The notes beneath the pieces are model-generated. The model made no database searches, was not told the origin of the DNA, and saw only the letters and a list, made by a program, of their open reading frames with translations. Positions 32,499 to 42,436 of a stretch of 64,000 nt of DNA are shown here, piece after piece (within the stretch, counting starts at the first letter, position 1; each line of letters begins with the position of its first letter). The stretch lies in the NCBI GenBank assembly GCA_018399635.1, contig JAGYOH010000011.1:1-64000 (forward strand). The letters run 5' to 3'. Source of the DNA: Clostridia bacterium (GTDB lineage: Bacteria > Bacillota > Clostridia > Peptostreptococcales > Acidaminobacteraceae). The translations under genes were made by a program, and so were the position numbers.

Positions 32499-35400
32499 AA
32501 TGGAGTCCTGAACAACGAAGGGCCATCGACGGCCGTGATTCGAACATCCTGGTCTCGGCTGCCGCAGGTTCTGGAAAAACCGCCGTCCTCACCGGGCGGA
32601 TCCTCGATCTGATGAAAAGCGAGAACCTCGACATCGACCGGTTTCTAGTCTTCACCTTCAGCCGTGGGGCGGCGAAGGAGATGAAGGAGCGACTGTACAA
32701 AAGCCTGGTTGAGGGCTTGAGGGCCGAGGAAAACAAGGGGTTCTACCAAAGGCAGCTGCTCAAGATCAACCAGGCCAGAATCACCACGATACACGCCTTT
32801 TGCAACGAGGTGATCAAGGAGCATTTTTACAAGGTGGGTATGGACCCGGACTATCGCATCGGTGAGGAAAGGGATTTCCATGAAATCAAGGATGAGGTCC
32901 TTGACGGGATCATGGAAAAGGCCTATGGGGAAAACGACCCCGGCTTCATCACCCTTGTGGAAATCTATGGCGGCAACCGCGGGGACCGTGAATTGAGAAG
33001 GATCATCCTGGAAACCCACCAGAAGCTGCAGGCTCTTCCTTATCTTGAGGCGTGGCGGGAAAAGGCCGCTCTGCAGGGGAGACAGGATGAGTTCTGGCTT
33101 GAGGCCTTCGTCAGTTACCTGAGGGAGAGGTTGGACCAGGCCCGCCGGATCAATGAAGGGGGGCTGCGCTACATCGAGGCCGTCGGCGCCGGTGAGGTCT
33201 TGAGGGACTTTTTCGAGGCCGAGGGTCGGATGATCCAGTCCCTGGGGGAAAACCTCGATCCGGAAAATCTTGATTTCGAGGTGAGCTTCAGCCGGTATCC
33301 CACGGTAAAGGACCTTGAGGAGGAGGAAAAAGAGACCCTCAAGCATATCCGGGACGCCTATAAAAATATTCTGATGGGACTCAAAAAAGACTATTTCGGC
33401 AGCAATCCCTATACAAGACAGATGGTGGAATTCGATATCCAGCATGAGCGGGTCATGGCCCTCATCGACTTGATTTTTGAGTTTCATGAGGCCCTCATCC
33501 ACCACAAGAAGAAGGAAAATATGCTTGAGTTTGCGGATCTTGAACATTTTTCTCTGGAAATCCTCAAGGAGGAGGGAATCCGCAACTATTATCAGGAGCG
33601 GTTCGACTATGTTTTCGTGGACGAGTACCAGGATTCCAATCTGATCCAGGAGGAGATCATCAACCGCATCTCCCGTAGCAGGAACCTTTTCATGGTGGGG
33701 GACCTGAAACAGAGCATCTACCGTTTCAGACTGGCCCGGCCGGAGATTTTCCGGGACAAGTACAAGCGGTATCAGGCTCTTGAGGACCCCGCCAACCAGA
33801 AAATCGACCTGAACAAGAATTTCAGGAGCGGGAAGAATATTCTCAGCTTCATCAACTACATCTTCCATGATTTCATGGCGGAGGATTTCGGCGGCATCGA
33901 TTACGATGAAGCCTCCCGACTCTATCCGGGCCTTGAAGCCCAGGGGGCGGAGGAGGCGCCGCCGGTGGAAATCGACTTGATCAGGATTCCTGAAGGTCCT
34001 GTCGCCAAGGAGGATATCGAGGTTTTCGAAATCGCCAGCAGGGTGAAGGCCCTGCATCAGGAGGGGATTCCCTATTCCGACATGGTGGTCCTGATGCGGT
34101 CGCCGACCTCCTATGTGGAGAGCTTCAACAGGATCTTCACCCACTTCGAGATTCCGGTCTTTCTTGAATCCACCACCGAGTTCATGGAGAGCCTGGAGGT
34201 CGCCTTGATTCTCAACATGCTGAGGGTCCTGGACAATCCCAAGCAGGATATTCCCCTGGCAAGCCTGCTGAGAAGTCCCCTCTACGGCTTTGACGACGAG
34301 GACCTGTACCAGGTGAGAAAGCAGAACCCGGGACAGGAATATTTTCATGAGTGTCTTCTGGAGGGGGAATTCGAGGAAACTCTGGGCCGGAAGGTAGCGG
34401 CCTTCAAGGAGGACATCCGGTATCTCAGAGAAATCAGTCGATTCGTACCGATGGATGAACTGGTCTGGGAAATTTTCACCACCTACCATTTCCAGGAATT
34501 TTTCATGGGGCTTACCGGGGGGGACCAGCGGATCGGCAACGTGAGAAAGCTGATGGACCTGGGAAGCCGCTATCAGGAACAAGGTTCCGCCAGTCTCAGC
34601 GATTTCAACCGCTATATGACGGTTTTGAAGGAAAAGCAGCTCAAGATCCAAAGTGCCAGGGTGGTGGGGGAGGACTCGGATCTGGTCCGCCTGATGAGCG
34701 TCCATAAAAGCAAGGGTCTGGAATTTCCAGTGGTGATTTATGCCGGTCTCGGGAAACGCTTCAACCGGCAGGAATTCAACGATGCCCTGCTCTTCCACAA
34801 TGAATGGGGCCTGGTTTCCCGGTATTATGATCTGGATTTCAAAGGGAAAAAGGCCACCTTTCACCGGGATGTCCTGGTGAACCGGCTCAAGGGGGAGACC
34901 GCCGAGGAGGAACTTCGGATTCTTTACGTCGCCCTGACCCGGGCCAGGGAGCGGCTGGTGATTCTGGGCGGGGTCCGGGCCAACCAACTGGATAAGAAAA
35001 TGAGGTTCTGGCAATCGGGAATCCATCTCAAGGGCATCAGGGACCAGGACACCCCTCTGGACTGGCTCATGTACAACCTTTATCTTGACAAAAACAGCCA
35101 GCCTCCTCAGAAAAGAGTCCGGGTCATCGAGAGGGACCGGCAGGAGTACGAAGGGCTTCTTGGCCAAAAGAGCCACGATTCCCTGGAAGCCTTTGAGGGC
35201 TATCTGAGGGATGAGGTGATGAGGGAGGATGAGGATCTGGCCCTGCCTGAGGAGTTTGCGGTGAGGCCGGAGGCCATCCAGGCCAAAATGGCGGTCACGG
35301 CCCTGGCCCATGAGACCCTTGAACCCGGTGAGGGGGTGGCCATGAGCTATCCGGATGATTTTCTTCGCCTCAAAAATGCGAGAAGCCCTCAGGAAATCGG

Positions 35401-35878
35401 CATCGAGATCCACCGCCTGGTGGAGTTCATCGATGACAAGAGGGTCAGGACTTCGGAGGATTTCATGGCCCAGGTCAAAACCCTCCAAAAAAGAAAAATC
35501 CTCTCAGAGGATTTGGAGTCGGCATATGATCTGGATCAGGTATACGGTTTCTTCACGGGTCCTCTGGGAAGGCGGCTGGCCCGGGCGGACCGGGTCTACC
35601 GGGAAAGGCCCTTTGTTCTCAGGGATGAATCCCTTCAAGGAGCCCTGATCCAGGGGGTCATCGACCTCTTTTTTGTGGAAGAGGGGGAAGCGGTGCTGGT
35701 GGATTTCAAATCCGATTTTGTGACCGAAACGGACTACGGCCGGTATCTCGAGGCCTACCAGAAGCAACTGTCCTATTATCAGAGAGCCATAGAAACCCTG
35801 ACAGGGCTCAGGGTGAAGGAAAGCTACATTCATTTTTTCAAGATCAATCGAAGTCTTCTGATCTTCCCCTCCTCCTGA
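32495..35878 (+). CDS. addA: ATP-dependent helicase/nuclease AddAB, subunit A
   Basis: 1127 aa UvrD/Rep-type 3'-5' helicase with a C-terminal nuclease. Motif I SAAAGSGKTAVLTGRI (about residues 21-36), motif II DYVFVDEYQDSN (about 370-381), VGDLKQSIYRFR, SVHKSKGLEFPVVIYAG and LYVALTRARERLVILGG are intact. The nuclease catalytic residues lie in AVLVDFKSDFVTE near residue 1070. AddAB degrades broken DNA ends until a Chi-like site and then loads RecA. The last 35 bases overlap the convergent EamA gene. Confidence 0.95.
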   Translation: MKWSPEQRRAIDGRDSNILVSAAAGSGKTAVLTGRILDLMKSENLDIDRFLVFTFSRGAAKEMKERLYKSLVEGLRAEENKGFYQRQLLKINQARITTIHAFCNEVIKEHFYKVGMDPDYRIGEERDFHEIKDEVLDGIMEKAYGENDPGFITLVEIYGGNRGDRELRRIILETHQKLQALPYLEAWREKAALQGRQDEFWLEAFVSYLRERLDQARRINEGGLRYIEAVGAGEVLRDFFEAEGRMIQSLGENLDPENLDFEVSFSRYPTVKDLEEEEKETLKHIRDAYKNILMGLKKDYFGSNPYTRQMVEFDIQHERVMALIDLIFEFHEALIHHKKKENMLEFADLEHFSLEILKEEGIRNYYQERFDYVFVDEYQDSNLIQEEIINRISRSRNLFMVGDLKQSIYRFRLARPEIFRDKYKRYQALEDPANQKIDLNKNFRSGKNILSFINYIFHDFMAEDFGGIDYDEASRLYPGLEAQGAEEAPPVEIDLIRIPEGPVAKEDIEVFEIASRVKALHQEGIPYSDMVVLMRSPTSYVESFNRIFTHFEIPVFLESTTEFMESLEVALILNMLRVLDNPKQDIPLASLLRSPLYGFDDEDLYQVRKQNPGQEYFHECLLEGEFEETLGRKVAAFKEDIRYLREISRFVPMDELVWEIFTTYHFQEFFMGLTGGDQRIGNVRKLMDLGSRYQEQGSASLSDFNRYMTVLKEKQLKIQSARVVGEDSDLVRLMSVHKSKGLEFPVVIYAGLGKRFNRQEFNDALLFHNEWGLVSRYYDLDFKGKKATFHRDVLVNRLKGETAEEELRILYVALTRARERLVILGGVRANQLDKKMRFWQSGIHLKGIRDQDTPLDWLMYNLYLDKNSQPPQKRVRVIERDRQEYEGLLGQKSHDSLEAFEGYLRDEVMREDEDLALPEEFAVRPEAIQAKMAVTALAHETLEPGEGVAMSYPDDFLRLKNARSPQEIGIEIHRLVEFIDDKRVRTSEDFMAQVKTLQKRKILSEDLESAYDLDQVYGFFTGPLGRRLARADRVYRERPFVLRDESLQGALIQGVIDLFFVEEGEAVLVDFKSDFVTETDYGRYLEAYQKQLSYYQRAIETLTGLRVKESYIHFFKINRSLLIFPSS

Positions 35879-36734
35879 GGAAGCCCACCTTGTAGAGCAG
35901 GGCCGCCACAATCAGGAGTCCTCCTAGAAACTGAAGGGGGACCAGGCCCTCCTTGAAGAGGAGATAGGCCCAGAGGGTGGCCAGAATGGGTTCCCCCAGG
36001 ATGGCGATGGAGACCAGATGGGGATCCACTGCCTTGAGGGACAGATTGAAGAGACTGTGGCCCAGGAGGGTGGGCACGGCGGCGAGGCCCAGAAAAACAC
36101 AGGCGTCGGAGAGGGGATAACTGAATACCCGGGCCTTGAAGAAGAAGCTCAGGAAAAGCAGGGTGAAAAAGGCCGTGGCATAGGCCAGGTAGGTATAGGT
36201 CGGATTGGAAATCCGTTGTCGGATTTTTGCGCCGATGACCAGATAGACGGCGACGAAAAAGGCGCCCAGAATCGCCATGAGGTCCCCCTTGGGGTTGAGG
36301 CTCAGGGTCGAAAGACTGTTGTAGATGATCAGGGTGGAGCCTGTCAGGGCGATCAGGGTGCTGACCACGGATTTTAAGGCCACGGTCTCCCTCAAGACGA
36401 TGCCGCTGATCAGCAGAATGAACATGGGGTGGAGATTGACCAGGATGGTGGCATTGGCCACAGAGGTGTTCTGGAGGGCGTCGATCCAGGCCCAGAAGTG
36501 AAGTCCGAGAAAAAATCCGGACAACAGATTGAGACCCAGGGTGGCTTTGGAGAGGGATCTTCCTTCATGAATCACCCGCTTCAAGGTGAAGGGGGTCAGG
36601 AGAAGGATGGTGTAGAGCATGCGGTTTGCGGCAATCACCAGGGAGGAGGACTCGGCGTACCGGGTCATGATGGGAGAGAGTGAAATGGAGAAAATGCCCA
36701 GGGCAATGAGATAATAATACTTTTTGGTGTTCAT
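35844..36734 (-). CDS. EamA-family (DMT superfamily) permease
   Basis: 296 aa with ten transmembrane segments in two EamA repeats, for example ALGIFSISLSPIMTRYAESS at the start and LGEPILATLWAYLLFKEGL near the C-terminus, both family hallmarks. The true start is the ATG at 36734 after GGGGGT; the longer minus frame that runs upstream over psuK is not coding. It is divergent from psuK-psuG with overlapping promoter elements, which hints at a role with nucleosides, but the substrate is not known. Its 3' end overlaps addA by 35 bases. Confidence 0.85.
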   Translation of the reverse strand: MNTKKYYYLIALGIFSISLSPIMTRYAESSSLVIAANRMLYTILLLTPFTLKRVIHEGRSLSKATLGLNLLSGFFLGLHFWAWIDALQNTSVANATILVNLHPMFILLISGIVLRETVALKSVVSTLIALTGSTLIIYNSLSTLSLNPKGDLMAILGAFFVAVYLVIGAKIRQRISNPTYTYLAYATAFFTLLFLSFFFKARVFSYPLSDACVFLGLAAVPTLLGHSLFNLSLKAVDPHLVSIAILGEPILATLWAYLLFKEGLVPLQFLGGLLIVAALLYKVGFLRRRGRSEDFD

Positions 36735-36752
36735 GATCAACCCCCAATGCTT

Positions 36753-36767
36753 TATAATGATATTATA
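36753..36767. promoter_or_regulatory. Overlapping divergent -10 elements between EamA gene and psuK
   Basis: TATAAT on plus (36753-36758) and TATAAT on minus (plus-strand ATTATA 36762-36767) lie nose to nose in the 51-base divergent spacer. -35 elements are weak for both. Confidence 0.45.
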
Positions 36768-36785
36768 AACTTTCAGGAGGATACT

Positions 36786-37631
36786 TTGGAAAAAATATTG
36801 ATTTTTGGCGGTGTCAACACGGATATTCTGGCAAAATCCGAGGACTCCTTCATGCTCAAGGACTCCAATGTGGGTGTTGTACGCTCCCTGGTGGGTGGCG
36901 TGGGAAGAAATATCGCGGTTTCCCTCACCCGGCTGGGCTATGAGGTGGACCTGGTCACCGTGGTCCCGGCCAGCCCCTTCGGTGAGATGATCATGGCGGA
37001 TCTCGCCAGTCGCCATGTCGGGACCGGCCTGGTCCGAAGAGGGGACTTTTCCGATTCGATCTATGTCGCCCTCGAGGATTATCGGGGGGAGATGGTGGGG
37101 GCGGTGAACCATATGAAGAACCTGGAGGCCCTCGACCCTGAGTATCTCAAGTCCCTGTCGCTGAAGGGAAAGGACTACGATCTGCTGGTCTGCGACACCA
37201 ATATCACCCAGGAGGCCCTGGCCTGGGTCGTGGCTCTGGCGGACAGGCCCTGTCTGGCCCTGGAGGGGGTATCCAATCACAAGGTGCTCAAGGCCAAGCC
37301 TTTTTTGTCCCACATCGACCTGCTGAAAATCAATGAGGGGGAGGCCCTCAGTCTGACCGGCTGCGACACCCCCGAGGAGGCCCTTAAGAGCTTGATTCGG
37401 CAGGGGGTCGGGGAGGTTCACATCACCCTGGGACCCAGGGGGGCCCTGGGAGGGGATGTCCGGCACATCCTTCACAGTCCCGCCCTGCCCCTCAAGGCGA
37501 TCCAGAGTGTCAACCAGGCCGGAGACAACTACTTTGCCGGTGTGATTCACGGGATCCTGAAGGGACTCACTCTTGAAGAAAAAATCCTTCATGGCCAGAC
37601 CCTGGCTGTGAAAAGAATGATGGAGGGTTAA
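36786..37631 (+). CDS. psuK: Pseudouridine kinase (PfkB family)
   Basis: 281 aa from a TTG start following AGGAGG. PfkB-type sugar kinase: N-terminal IFGGVNTDILAKSE, glycine-rich SLVGGVGRNIAVSLTRLG (about residues 31-48) and the C-terminal anion hole / catalytic base region VNQAGDNYFAGVIHG (Asp near 248). PfkB kinases are hard to assign alone; here the immediate neighbour psuG (one base apart) and the VGGVGRNIA motif point to pseudouridine. It phosphorylates pseudouridine from RNA turnover at the 5' position. Confidence 0.85.
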   Translation: MEKILIFGGVNTDILAKSEDSFMLKDSNVGVVRSLVGGVGRNIAVSLTRLGYEVDLVTVVPASPFGEMIMADLASRHVGTGLVRRGDFSDSIYVALEDYRGEMVGAVNHMKNLEALDPEYLKSLSLKGKDYDLLVCDTNITQEALAWVVALADRPCLALEGVSNHKVLKAKPFLSHIDLLKINEGEALSLTGCDTPEEALKSLIRQGVGEVHITLGPRGALGGDVRHILHSPALPLKAIQSVNQAGDNYFAGVIHGILKGLTLEEKILHGQTLAVKRMMEG

Positions 37632-37632
37632 A

Positions 37633-38547
37633 ATGATCAAGGATAAAATGAAAATCCACCCCGAGGTGGCCAGGGCCCTCAAGGAGGGCCGACCGGTGGT
37701 CGCCCTGGAGTCGACGATTATTTCCCACGGGATGCCCTATCCTGAGAATATTGAAACGGCAAGAGCGCTTGAGCATATCATCAGAGAAAACGGCGGCATC
37801 CCCGCCACCATCGCCATCATCGAGGGGGTCGCCAAAATCGGACTGACCCCCGAAGAAATGGCCTTCATGGCGGTTTCAAAAGACATCCTCAAGGTGAGCC
37901 GGCGGGATCTGCCGGAGGTTCTGGGCCTGGGAAAAAACGGCGCCACCACCGTGGCGGGGACCATGATTCTGGCGGACCTGGCGGGGATCAGGGTGTTTGC
38001 CACCGGCGGCATCGGCGGGGTCCACCGGGGCTACGACAAGGTCCTGGATATTTCCCAGGATCTCGAGGAGCTCTCACGCACCAATGTGGCCGTGGTTTGC
38101 GCCGGGGTGAAGTCGATTCTGGATATCAGAAGCACTCTGGAATACCTTGAGACTAAAAGCGTCCCTGTCTACGTCTATCAAAGCAGGGAATTCCCGGCCT
38201 TCTATTCCAGAAAAAGCGGCATTCCCTGGGATTTCGAGGTGGCGGACCTGGCGGACCTGGCCACGATTCTCAAAACCAAATGGGATCTCGGCTTTGATGG
38301 CGGGGTGGTCCTGGCGAATCCGATTCCTGCGGCATCAGAGCTGGATTTCGAGATGATGAACGACCTCATCATCGAGGCGTTGAAAAAAGCCGGGGACCTG
38401 GGTATCGAAGGGAAGGCCATGACCCCCTTCCTCCTGGATGAGGTCAAGTCCCTTACCCGGGGGGACAGTCTGAAGGCCAATATCGCTTTAGTGGCCAACA
38501 ATGCCCTGGTGGCCACGCAACTGGCTGTGGCCCTGGCAAAAAAATAA
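37633..38547 (+). CDS. psuG: Pseudouridine-5'-phosphate glycosidase
   Basis: 304 aa. Cleaves pseudouridine 5'-phosphate to uracil and ribose-5-phosphate. Family blocks: [17 protein letters not shown] near residue 23, [55 protein letters not shown] (catalytic Lys and metal region) and [14 protein letters not shown]. The ATG sits two bases after the psuK stop. The ribose-5-phosphate formed can enter the pentose pathway through the transketolase encoded next. Confidence 0.95.
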   Translation: MIKDKMKIHPEVARALKEGRPVVALESTIISHGMPYPENIETARALEHIIRENGGIPATIAIIEGVAKIGLTPEEMAFMAVSKDILKVSRRDLPEVLGLGKNGATTVAGTMILADLAGIRVFATGGIGGVHRGYDKVLDISQDLEELSRTNVAVVCAGVKSILDIRSTLEYLETKSVPVYVYQSREFPAFYSRKSGIPWDFEVADLADLATILKTKWDLGFDGGVVLANPIPAASELDFEMMNDLIIEALKKAGDLGIEGKAMTPFLLDEVKSLTRGDSLKANIALVANNALVATQLAVALAKK

Positions 38548-38575
38548 TTTCAAAGAAAAGACATGGAGGGATCAA

Positions 38576-40555
38576 ATGAATTTGCAGGACAAAAGAGCCA
38601 TTGAAACCATCCGGTTTCTGGCCATCGACGCCATCAACCAGGCCAACAGCGGTCATCCCGGTCTGCCCATGGGGACGGCCACCATGGCCTTCGCCCTATG
38701 GAAGGAATTTCTCAAGACCACGAAGGAAAACCCCGATTGGATCGACCGGGACCGCTTTGTCCTTTCGGCGGGGCATGGTTCCATGCTCCTCTACGGCCTG
38801 CTCCACCTCTTCGGCTATCCCGTGAGTCTGGCGGATCTCAAAAAATTCAGACAGTTGGGATCCATTACGCCGGGACACCCTGAATACGGGATGACCCCCG
38901 GGGTGGAAACCACCACGGGTCCCCTTGGACAGGGTTTTGCCAATGCCGTGGGCATGGCCATGGCGGAGAGCCGCCTGAGATCACAATTCAAAGAGGACCT
39001 CATCGGTCACTACACCTATGTGATTGCAGGAGATGGGGATCTGATGGAGGGGATCAGTTCAGAGGCGTCATCCCTGGCCGGGCACCTGGGTCTGGGCAGA
39101 CTCATCGTGCTTTACGACGACAATCATATCACCATTGACGGGGAAACCGCCATCACCTTCACCGAGGATGTCTCCGCCCGTTATGAGGCCTATGGCTGGC
39201 AGGTCGTTGAAGTCGCCGACGGCGAGGACTACGACGGCATCGTCAAGGCCATTGAAAAGGCCAGGGAGGAGACTTCGAGGCCCACCCTGATCCGCGTCAA
39301 GACCGTGATCGGCTACGGCAGTCCCAAAAATGCAGGAAAATCTTCAGCCCACGGGTCCCCCCTCGGTCTGGAGGAAGCCGCCCTTGTCAAGGAGGCCTTC
39401 GGATGGGATCCGGGGAAAACCTTCCATGTACCGGAGGAAGTCACCCGCTACATGGCCGGGATCATTGAAGAGAAGCGGCGGGCTTACATGACCTGGGAAG
39501 GCAACCGTGAGGGTCTGAAGCAGGCGGATCCCGACCGCCTCAAGGCCCTGGAAGCTTTTTATGAAATGACGATTCCGGAAAAACTCCTGGAGGACGATAT
39601 CCTTTGGGCGGAACTTTCCAAAAGGGATGCCACGAGGAACACCGGGGGCAGAATGATCAACGCCCTGTCCCAGGAGCTGCCGAATCTCATGGGAGGGAGC
39701 GCCGACCTCAACGGCTCCACCAAGACCTATCTGAAGAACCGGGGAGACTTTACCGCGGGGGACCACTCCGGCAACAATCTCTTTTTCGGAGTCAGGGAGC
39801 ATGCCATGGCCGGAATTCTCAACGGCATCGCCCTGCACGGCGGGTTCAGAGCCTACGGAGCCACCTTCCTCAGTTTTGCCGATTACATGAAGCCCTCGAT
39901 CCGACTGTCGGCCTTGATGAAAATCCAGGTGGTCTATGTTTTCACCCACGACAGTATCGGCGTCGGAGAGGACGGCCCCACCCACCAGCCCATCGAGCAG
40001 GTGGCCATGCTCAGAAGCATTCCGGGCCTCAAGGTCTTCAGACCTGCCGATGGCAAGGAAACGGGAATCGCCTGGGTAGAGGCCTTGAAATATCAGGGCC
40101 CCAGCGCCATTATCCTGACCAGACAGAGCGTTCCCTGCCTGGAGGGCGTCAACAAGACCGCCCATTACGGCGCCTATATCCTCAAAAAGGAGGGAGGCGT
40201 CAAGCCGGACCTGATTCTCATGGCGACGGGTTCCGAGGTACAGCTTGCCCTGGATGTGGCCAAGGCCCTGGAGGGATTCAATGTGGCCGCCAGGGTGGTG
40301 AGCATGACTTCCTGGGACCACTTCCTGAGCCAGCCCGAGGCCTATCAGGAGGAGGTATTGCCTGCCAGGATCAAAAAAAGGGTTTCCATTGAAGCCCTCA
40401 GCACCTTCGGCTGGCATCGATTCCTCGGCTTTGAGGGACTTGCCCTGGGTCTGGATACCTTTGGAGAATCCGGGGAGGCGGGGATGCTCTTTGAACACTT
40501 TGGTTTCACCACGGAAAAGATTCTTTCGAAGGTCTTGAAATACCTGGATATTTGA
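38576..40555 (+). CDS. tkt: Transketolase
   Basis: 659 aa thiamine-diphosphate enzyme of the non-oxidative pentose-phosphate pathway. Motifs: [20 protein letters not shown] (about residues 24-43), [41 protein letters not shown] (about 150-170), [11 protein letters not shown] and [18 protein letters not shown] (about 458-475). The start is the ATG after TGGAGGG rather than the frame extension into psuG. A terminator follows. Confidence 0.96.
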   Translation: MNLQDKRAIETIRFLAIDAINQANSGHPGLPMGTATMAFALWKEFLKTTKENPDWIDRDRFVLSAGHGSMLLYGLLHLFGYPVSLADLKKFRQLGSITPGHPEYGMTPGVETTTGPLGQGFANAVGMAMAESRLRSQFKEDLIGHYTYVIAGDGDLMEGISSEASSLAGHLGLGRLIVLYDDNHITIDGETAITFTEDVSARYEAYGWQVVEVADGEDYDGIVKAIEKAREETSRPTLIRVKTVIGYGSPKNAGKSSAHGSPLGLEEAALVKEAFGWDPGKTFHVPEEVTRYMAGIIEEKRRAYMTWEGNREGLKQADPDRLKALEAFYEMTIPEKLLEDDILWAELSKRDATRNTGGRMINALSQELPNLMGGSADLNGSTKTYLKNRGDFTAGDHSGNNLFFGVREHAMAGILNGIALHGGFRAYGATFLSFADYMKPSIRLSALMKIQVVYVFTHDSIGVGEDGPTHQPIEQVAMLRSIPGLKVFRPADGKETGIAWVEALKYQGPSAIILTRQSVPCLEGVNKTAHYGAYILKKEGGVKPDLILMATGSEVQLALDVAKALEGFNVAARVVSMTSWDHFLSQPEAYQEEVLPARIKKRVSIEALSTFGWHRFLGFEGLALGLDTFGESGEAGMLFEHFGFTTEKILSKVLKYLDI

Positions 40556-40558
40556 TTG

Positions 40559-40588
40559 AAAACCCCACGGTGACGTGGGGTTTTTAGG
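40559..40588 (+). terminator. Rho-independent terminator after transketolase
   Basis: Perfect 11-bp stem AAAACCCCACG (40559-40569) / CGTGGGGTTTT (40574-40584), GTGA loop, T-run. Confidence 0.9.
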
Positions 40589-40596
40589 GTGAGCGG

Positions 40597-40624
40597 TTAA
40601 CTTTTGTTTTTCCCGTGGTATAAT
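40597..40624 (+). promoter_or_regulatory. Sigma-A promoter of the acpS-alr-mazEF operon
   Basis: TTAACT (40597-40602) and TATAAT (40619-40624) with a 16-bp spacer, 40 bases before the acpS start and just after the transketolase terminator. Confidence 0.65.
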
Positions 40625-40664
40625 GGTTTCGAGCAAGAAAAGGGACGGGGGTGCTGAATTGATC

Positions 40665-41048
40665 ATGGGCATAGGAACCGACCTCATCGAGATTCCCCGC
40701 ATCGAGGCCGCCGTGAAGAAAAACGACGCCTTCCTGGGACGTGTTTTCACTCCCCTGGAAATCGGGTACTTCAGAGACAGGAAGGACCATTATCCTTCCC
40801 TGGCGGGGACCTTTGCCGGCAAGGAAGCGGTATCGAAGGTTCTAGGGACCGGATTCCGCCGGATGAAATGGACGGATATCGAAATATTGAGGGATGAAAA
40901 AGGCAAGCCCTATGTGGTTCTTGCCGGGGGAGCCCTAGCCATCGCTGAGGAACTGGGGATTGAGAGGATACTGGTTTCCCTCTCCCATTCCAGGGACAAC
41001 GCCCTGGCCACGGCCATCGGGGTGTCAAAAGAGAAAGGGGATTGTTGA
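40665..41048 (+). CDS. acpS: Holo-[acyl-carrier-protein] synthase
   Basis: About 127 aa. Transfers 4'-phosphopantetheine from CoA to ACP. Motifs GIGTDLIEIPRIE at the N-terminus (Mg-binding Asp) and FAGKEAVSKVLGTGF near residue 53 define AcpS. A longer frame from 40623 would start inside the -10 element, so it is rejected; the TTG at 40659 with the GGGACGGGGG site is an equally possible start, two codons upstream. It overlaps alr by one base, the same neighbourhood as in Bacillus. Confidence 0.93.
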   Translation: MGIGTDLIEIPRIEAAVKKNDAFLGRVFTPLEIGYFRDRKDHYPSLAGTFAGKEAVSKVLGTGFRRMKWTDIEILRDEKGKPYVVLAGGALAIAEELGIERILVSLSHSRDNALATAIGVSKEKGDC

Positions 41049-42196
41049 TGTCGAGACCGGTATGGCTGGAGGTCAATTTAGACCATCTGGCCCACAACAT
41101 ACAGGAAGTCAAACGAGTAGTGGAGGGAAGGGCCCTGATCACCGCGGTGATCAAGGCGGATGGCTACGGCCACGGGGCGGTGGCCATCGGCAGGACCCTG
41201 CTTGACAACGGGGCGGACCGCTTTGCGGTGGCCACCCTTTCAGAGGCGGTGGAGCTCAGGGAGGCCTTCCCCGAGGTGGAGATTCTGGTTCTGGGCTATA
41301 CCCCGGAGGAGGACTTCCCTCTGGCTGAAAAACGGGCCATCACCCTGACCCTTTATGATTTTCAACAGGCGCTTTTCCTGGTGGACCAGCATCCCCGGAT
41401 CAAGGTCCACCTCAAGGTGGACACGGGGATGAGTCGTCTCGGTTTCAGACCCGACGACCCCCTGCTGATGAAGACCGCCACCCTCGAGGGACTGAAGATT
41501 GAAGGCATCTACACCCACTTCGCCAAAGCCGATGAAGAGGATCCCACCTTCACCATGATGCAGATCGAGAGGTTCAATCTGGTCCTCAGACGATTGGAGG
41601 CCCTGGGGGTGGACATTCCCATCAAACATGTGGCCAACAGCGCCGGCATCATCCAGTTTCCCATGGTGCGCTATGATTACGACATGGTGAGGGCCGGCAT
41701 CATGCTCTACGGGCTCTACCCCTCCAGGGAGGTGGACCGGGAGCAGATCAGGCTCAAACCCGTCATGGCCCTCAAGGCCAAGGCTTCTCTGGTGAAAACC
41801 ATCCGGAAAGGGGACGGGGTCAGTTACGGCCTGACCTATGTCGCTTCCGAAGACCGGCAGATCGTCACCCTGCCCCTGGGCTATGCCGACGGACTGACCC
41901 GGATGCTCACCGGGAAGGGACAGATTTCATTCAAGGGAGAACGCCGGGACATCATCGGCAGGATCTGCATGGACCAGTGTGTTGCCGACGGTGAGGGCCT
42001 GGCCATTCAACGGGGGGATACCGTGGAGGTCTTCGGAGAGGAGATTGCCGTGGAGGAAATCGCCGATGCCCTCGGCACCATCAATTATGAAATCGTCTGC
42101 ATGATGTCCAAAAGGATTCCCCGGGTATACCTCAAGGACGGCAAGCCGGTCAAAACCGTAGACTATATTGAAAAACTGTCTCAGATCACGAGATAG
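41048..42196 (+). CDS. alr: Alanine racemase
   Basis: 382 aa fold-type III PLP enzyme making D-alanine for peptidoglycan. PLP lysine Lys36 in AVIKADGYGHGAVAIG; catalytic Tyr region GVSYGLTYVA near residue 262; KVHLKVDTGMSRLGF and GRICMDQCVAD also match. The ATG after AAAGGGG overlaps the acpS stop by one base, so the two are translationally coupled; the TTG six bases upstream is less well placed. Confidence 0.95.
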   Translation: MSRPVWLEVNLDHLAHNIQEVKRVVEGRALITAVIKADGYGHGAVAIGRTLLDNGADRFAVATLSEAVELREAFPEVEILVLGYTPEEDFPLAEKRAITLTLYDFQQALFLVDQHPRIKVHLKVDTGMSRLGFRPDDPLLMKTATLEGLKIEGIYTHFAKADEEDPTFTMMQIERFNLVLRRLEALGVDIPIKHVANSAGIIQFPMVRYDYDMVRAGIMLYGLYPSREVDREQIRLKPVMALKAKASLVKTIRKGDGVSYGLTYVASEDRQIVTLPLGYADGLTRMLTGKGQISFKGERRDIIGRICMDQCVADGEGLAIQRGDTVEVFGEEIAVEEIADALGTINYEIVCMMSKRIPRVYLKDGKPVKTVDYIEKLSQITR

Positions 42197-42211
42197 TCGA
42201 GGAGGTTAACC

Positions 42212-42436
42212 ATGGTATTTTTCAAAATGCCCTTGACCTATTTGGAGAAAGTCGACAAAGCTTATCAGGAACAGGCCTATTACCACTCAGAGGAGGTCAG
42301 CGAGGCGCTGATCGCCGGCTACGAGCAGATGGCGGCTCTCAACCGGGAGTACTCGGAATTCGGATTGTTTGTCGACATGGATGGCTTGCGGACCTATGAG
42401 GCCTGTATTCCAGGTGATGATCAGGATGAAAATTAA
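42212..42436 (+). CDS. EndoAI/MazE-type antitoxin (divergent)
   Basis: 74 aa between alr and the MazF gene, the exact place of ndoAI in B. subtilis. The N-terminal part ([31 protein letters not shown]) would be the ribbon-helix-helix but is short and lacks an obvious DNA-binding beta strand. The C-terminal [16 protein letters not shown] resembles the toxin-binding tail of EndoAI. GAGGTT precedes the ATG. It overlaps the toxin by 11 bases. Identification rests mostly on context. Confidence 0.72.
   Translation: MVFFKMPLTYLEKVDKAYQEQAYYHSEEVSEALIAGYEQMAALNREYSEFGLFVDMDGLRTYEACIPGDDQDEN

Noticed and set aside
32645-35488. Long minus-strand open frame (947 codons) opposite addA
   Set aside because: Mirror frame of addA with the same biased composition. 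addA motifs are complete on the plus strand.
36735-37682. N-terminal extension of the EamA permease over psuK on the minus strand
   Set aside because: The permease starts at 36734 with its own ribosome-binding site. The extension is antisense to psuK and lacks membrane segments.
40623-40664. Upstream start of acpS at 40623
   Set aside because: That ATG overlaps the TATAAT of the promoter, so it would lie before the transcription start.
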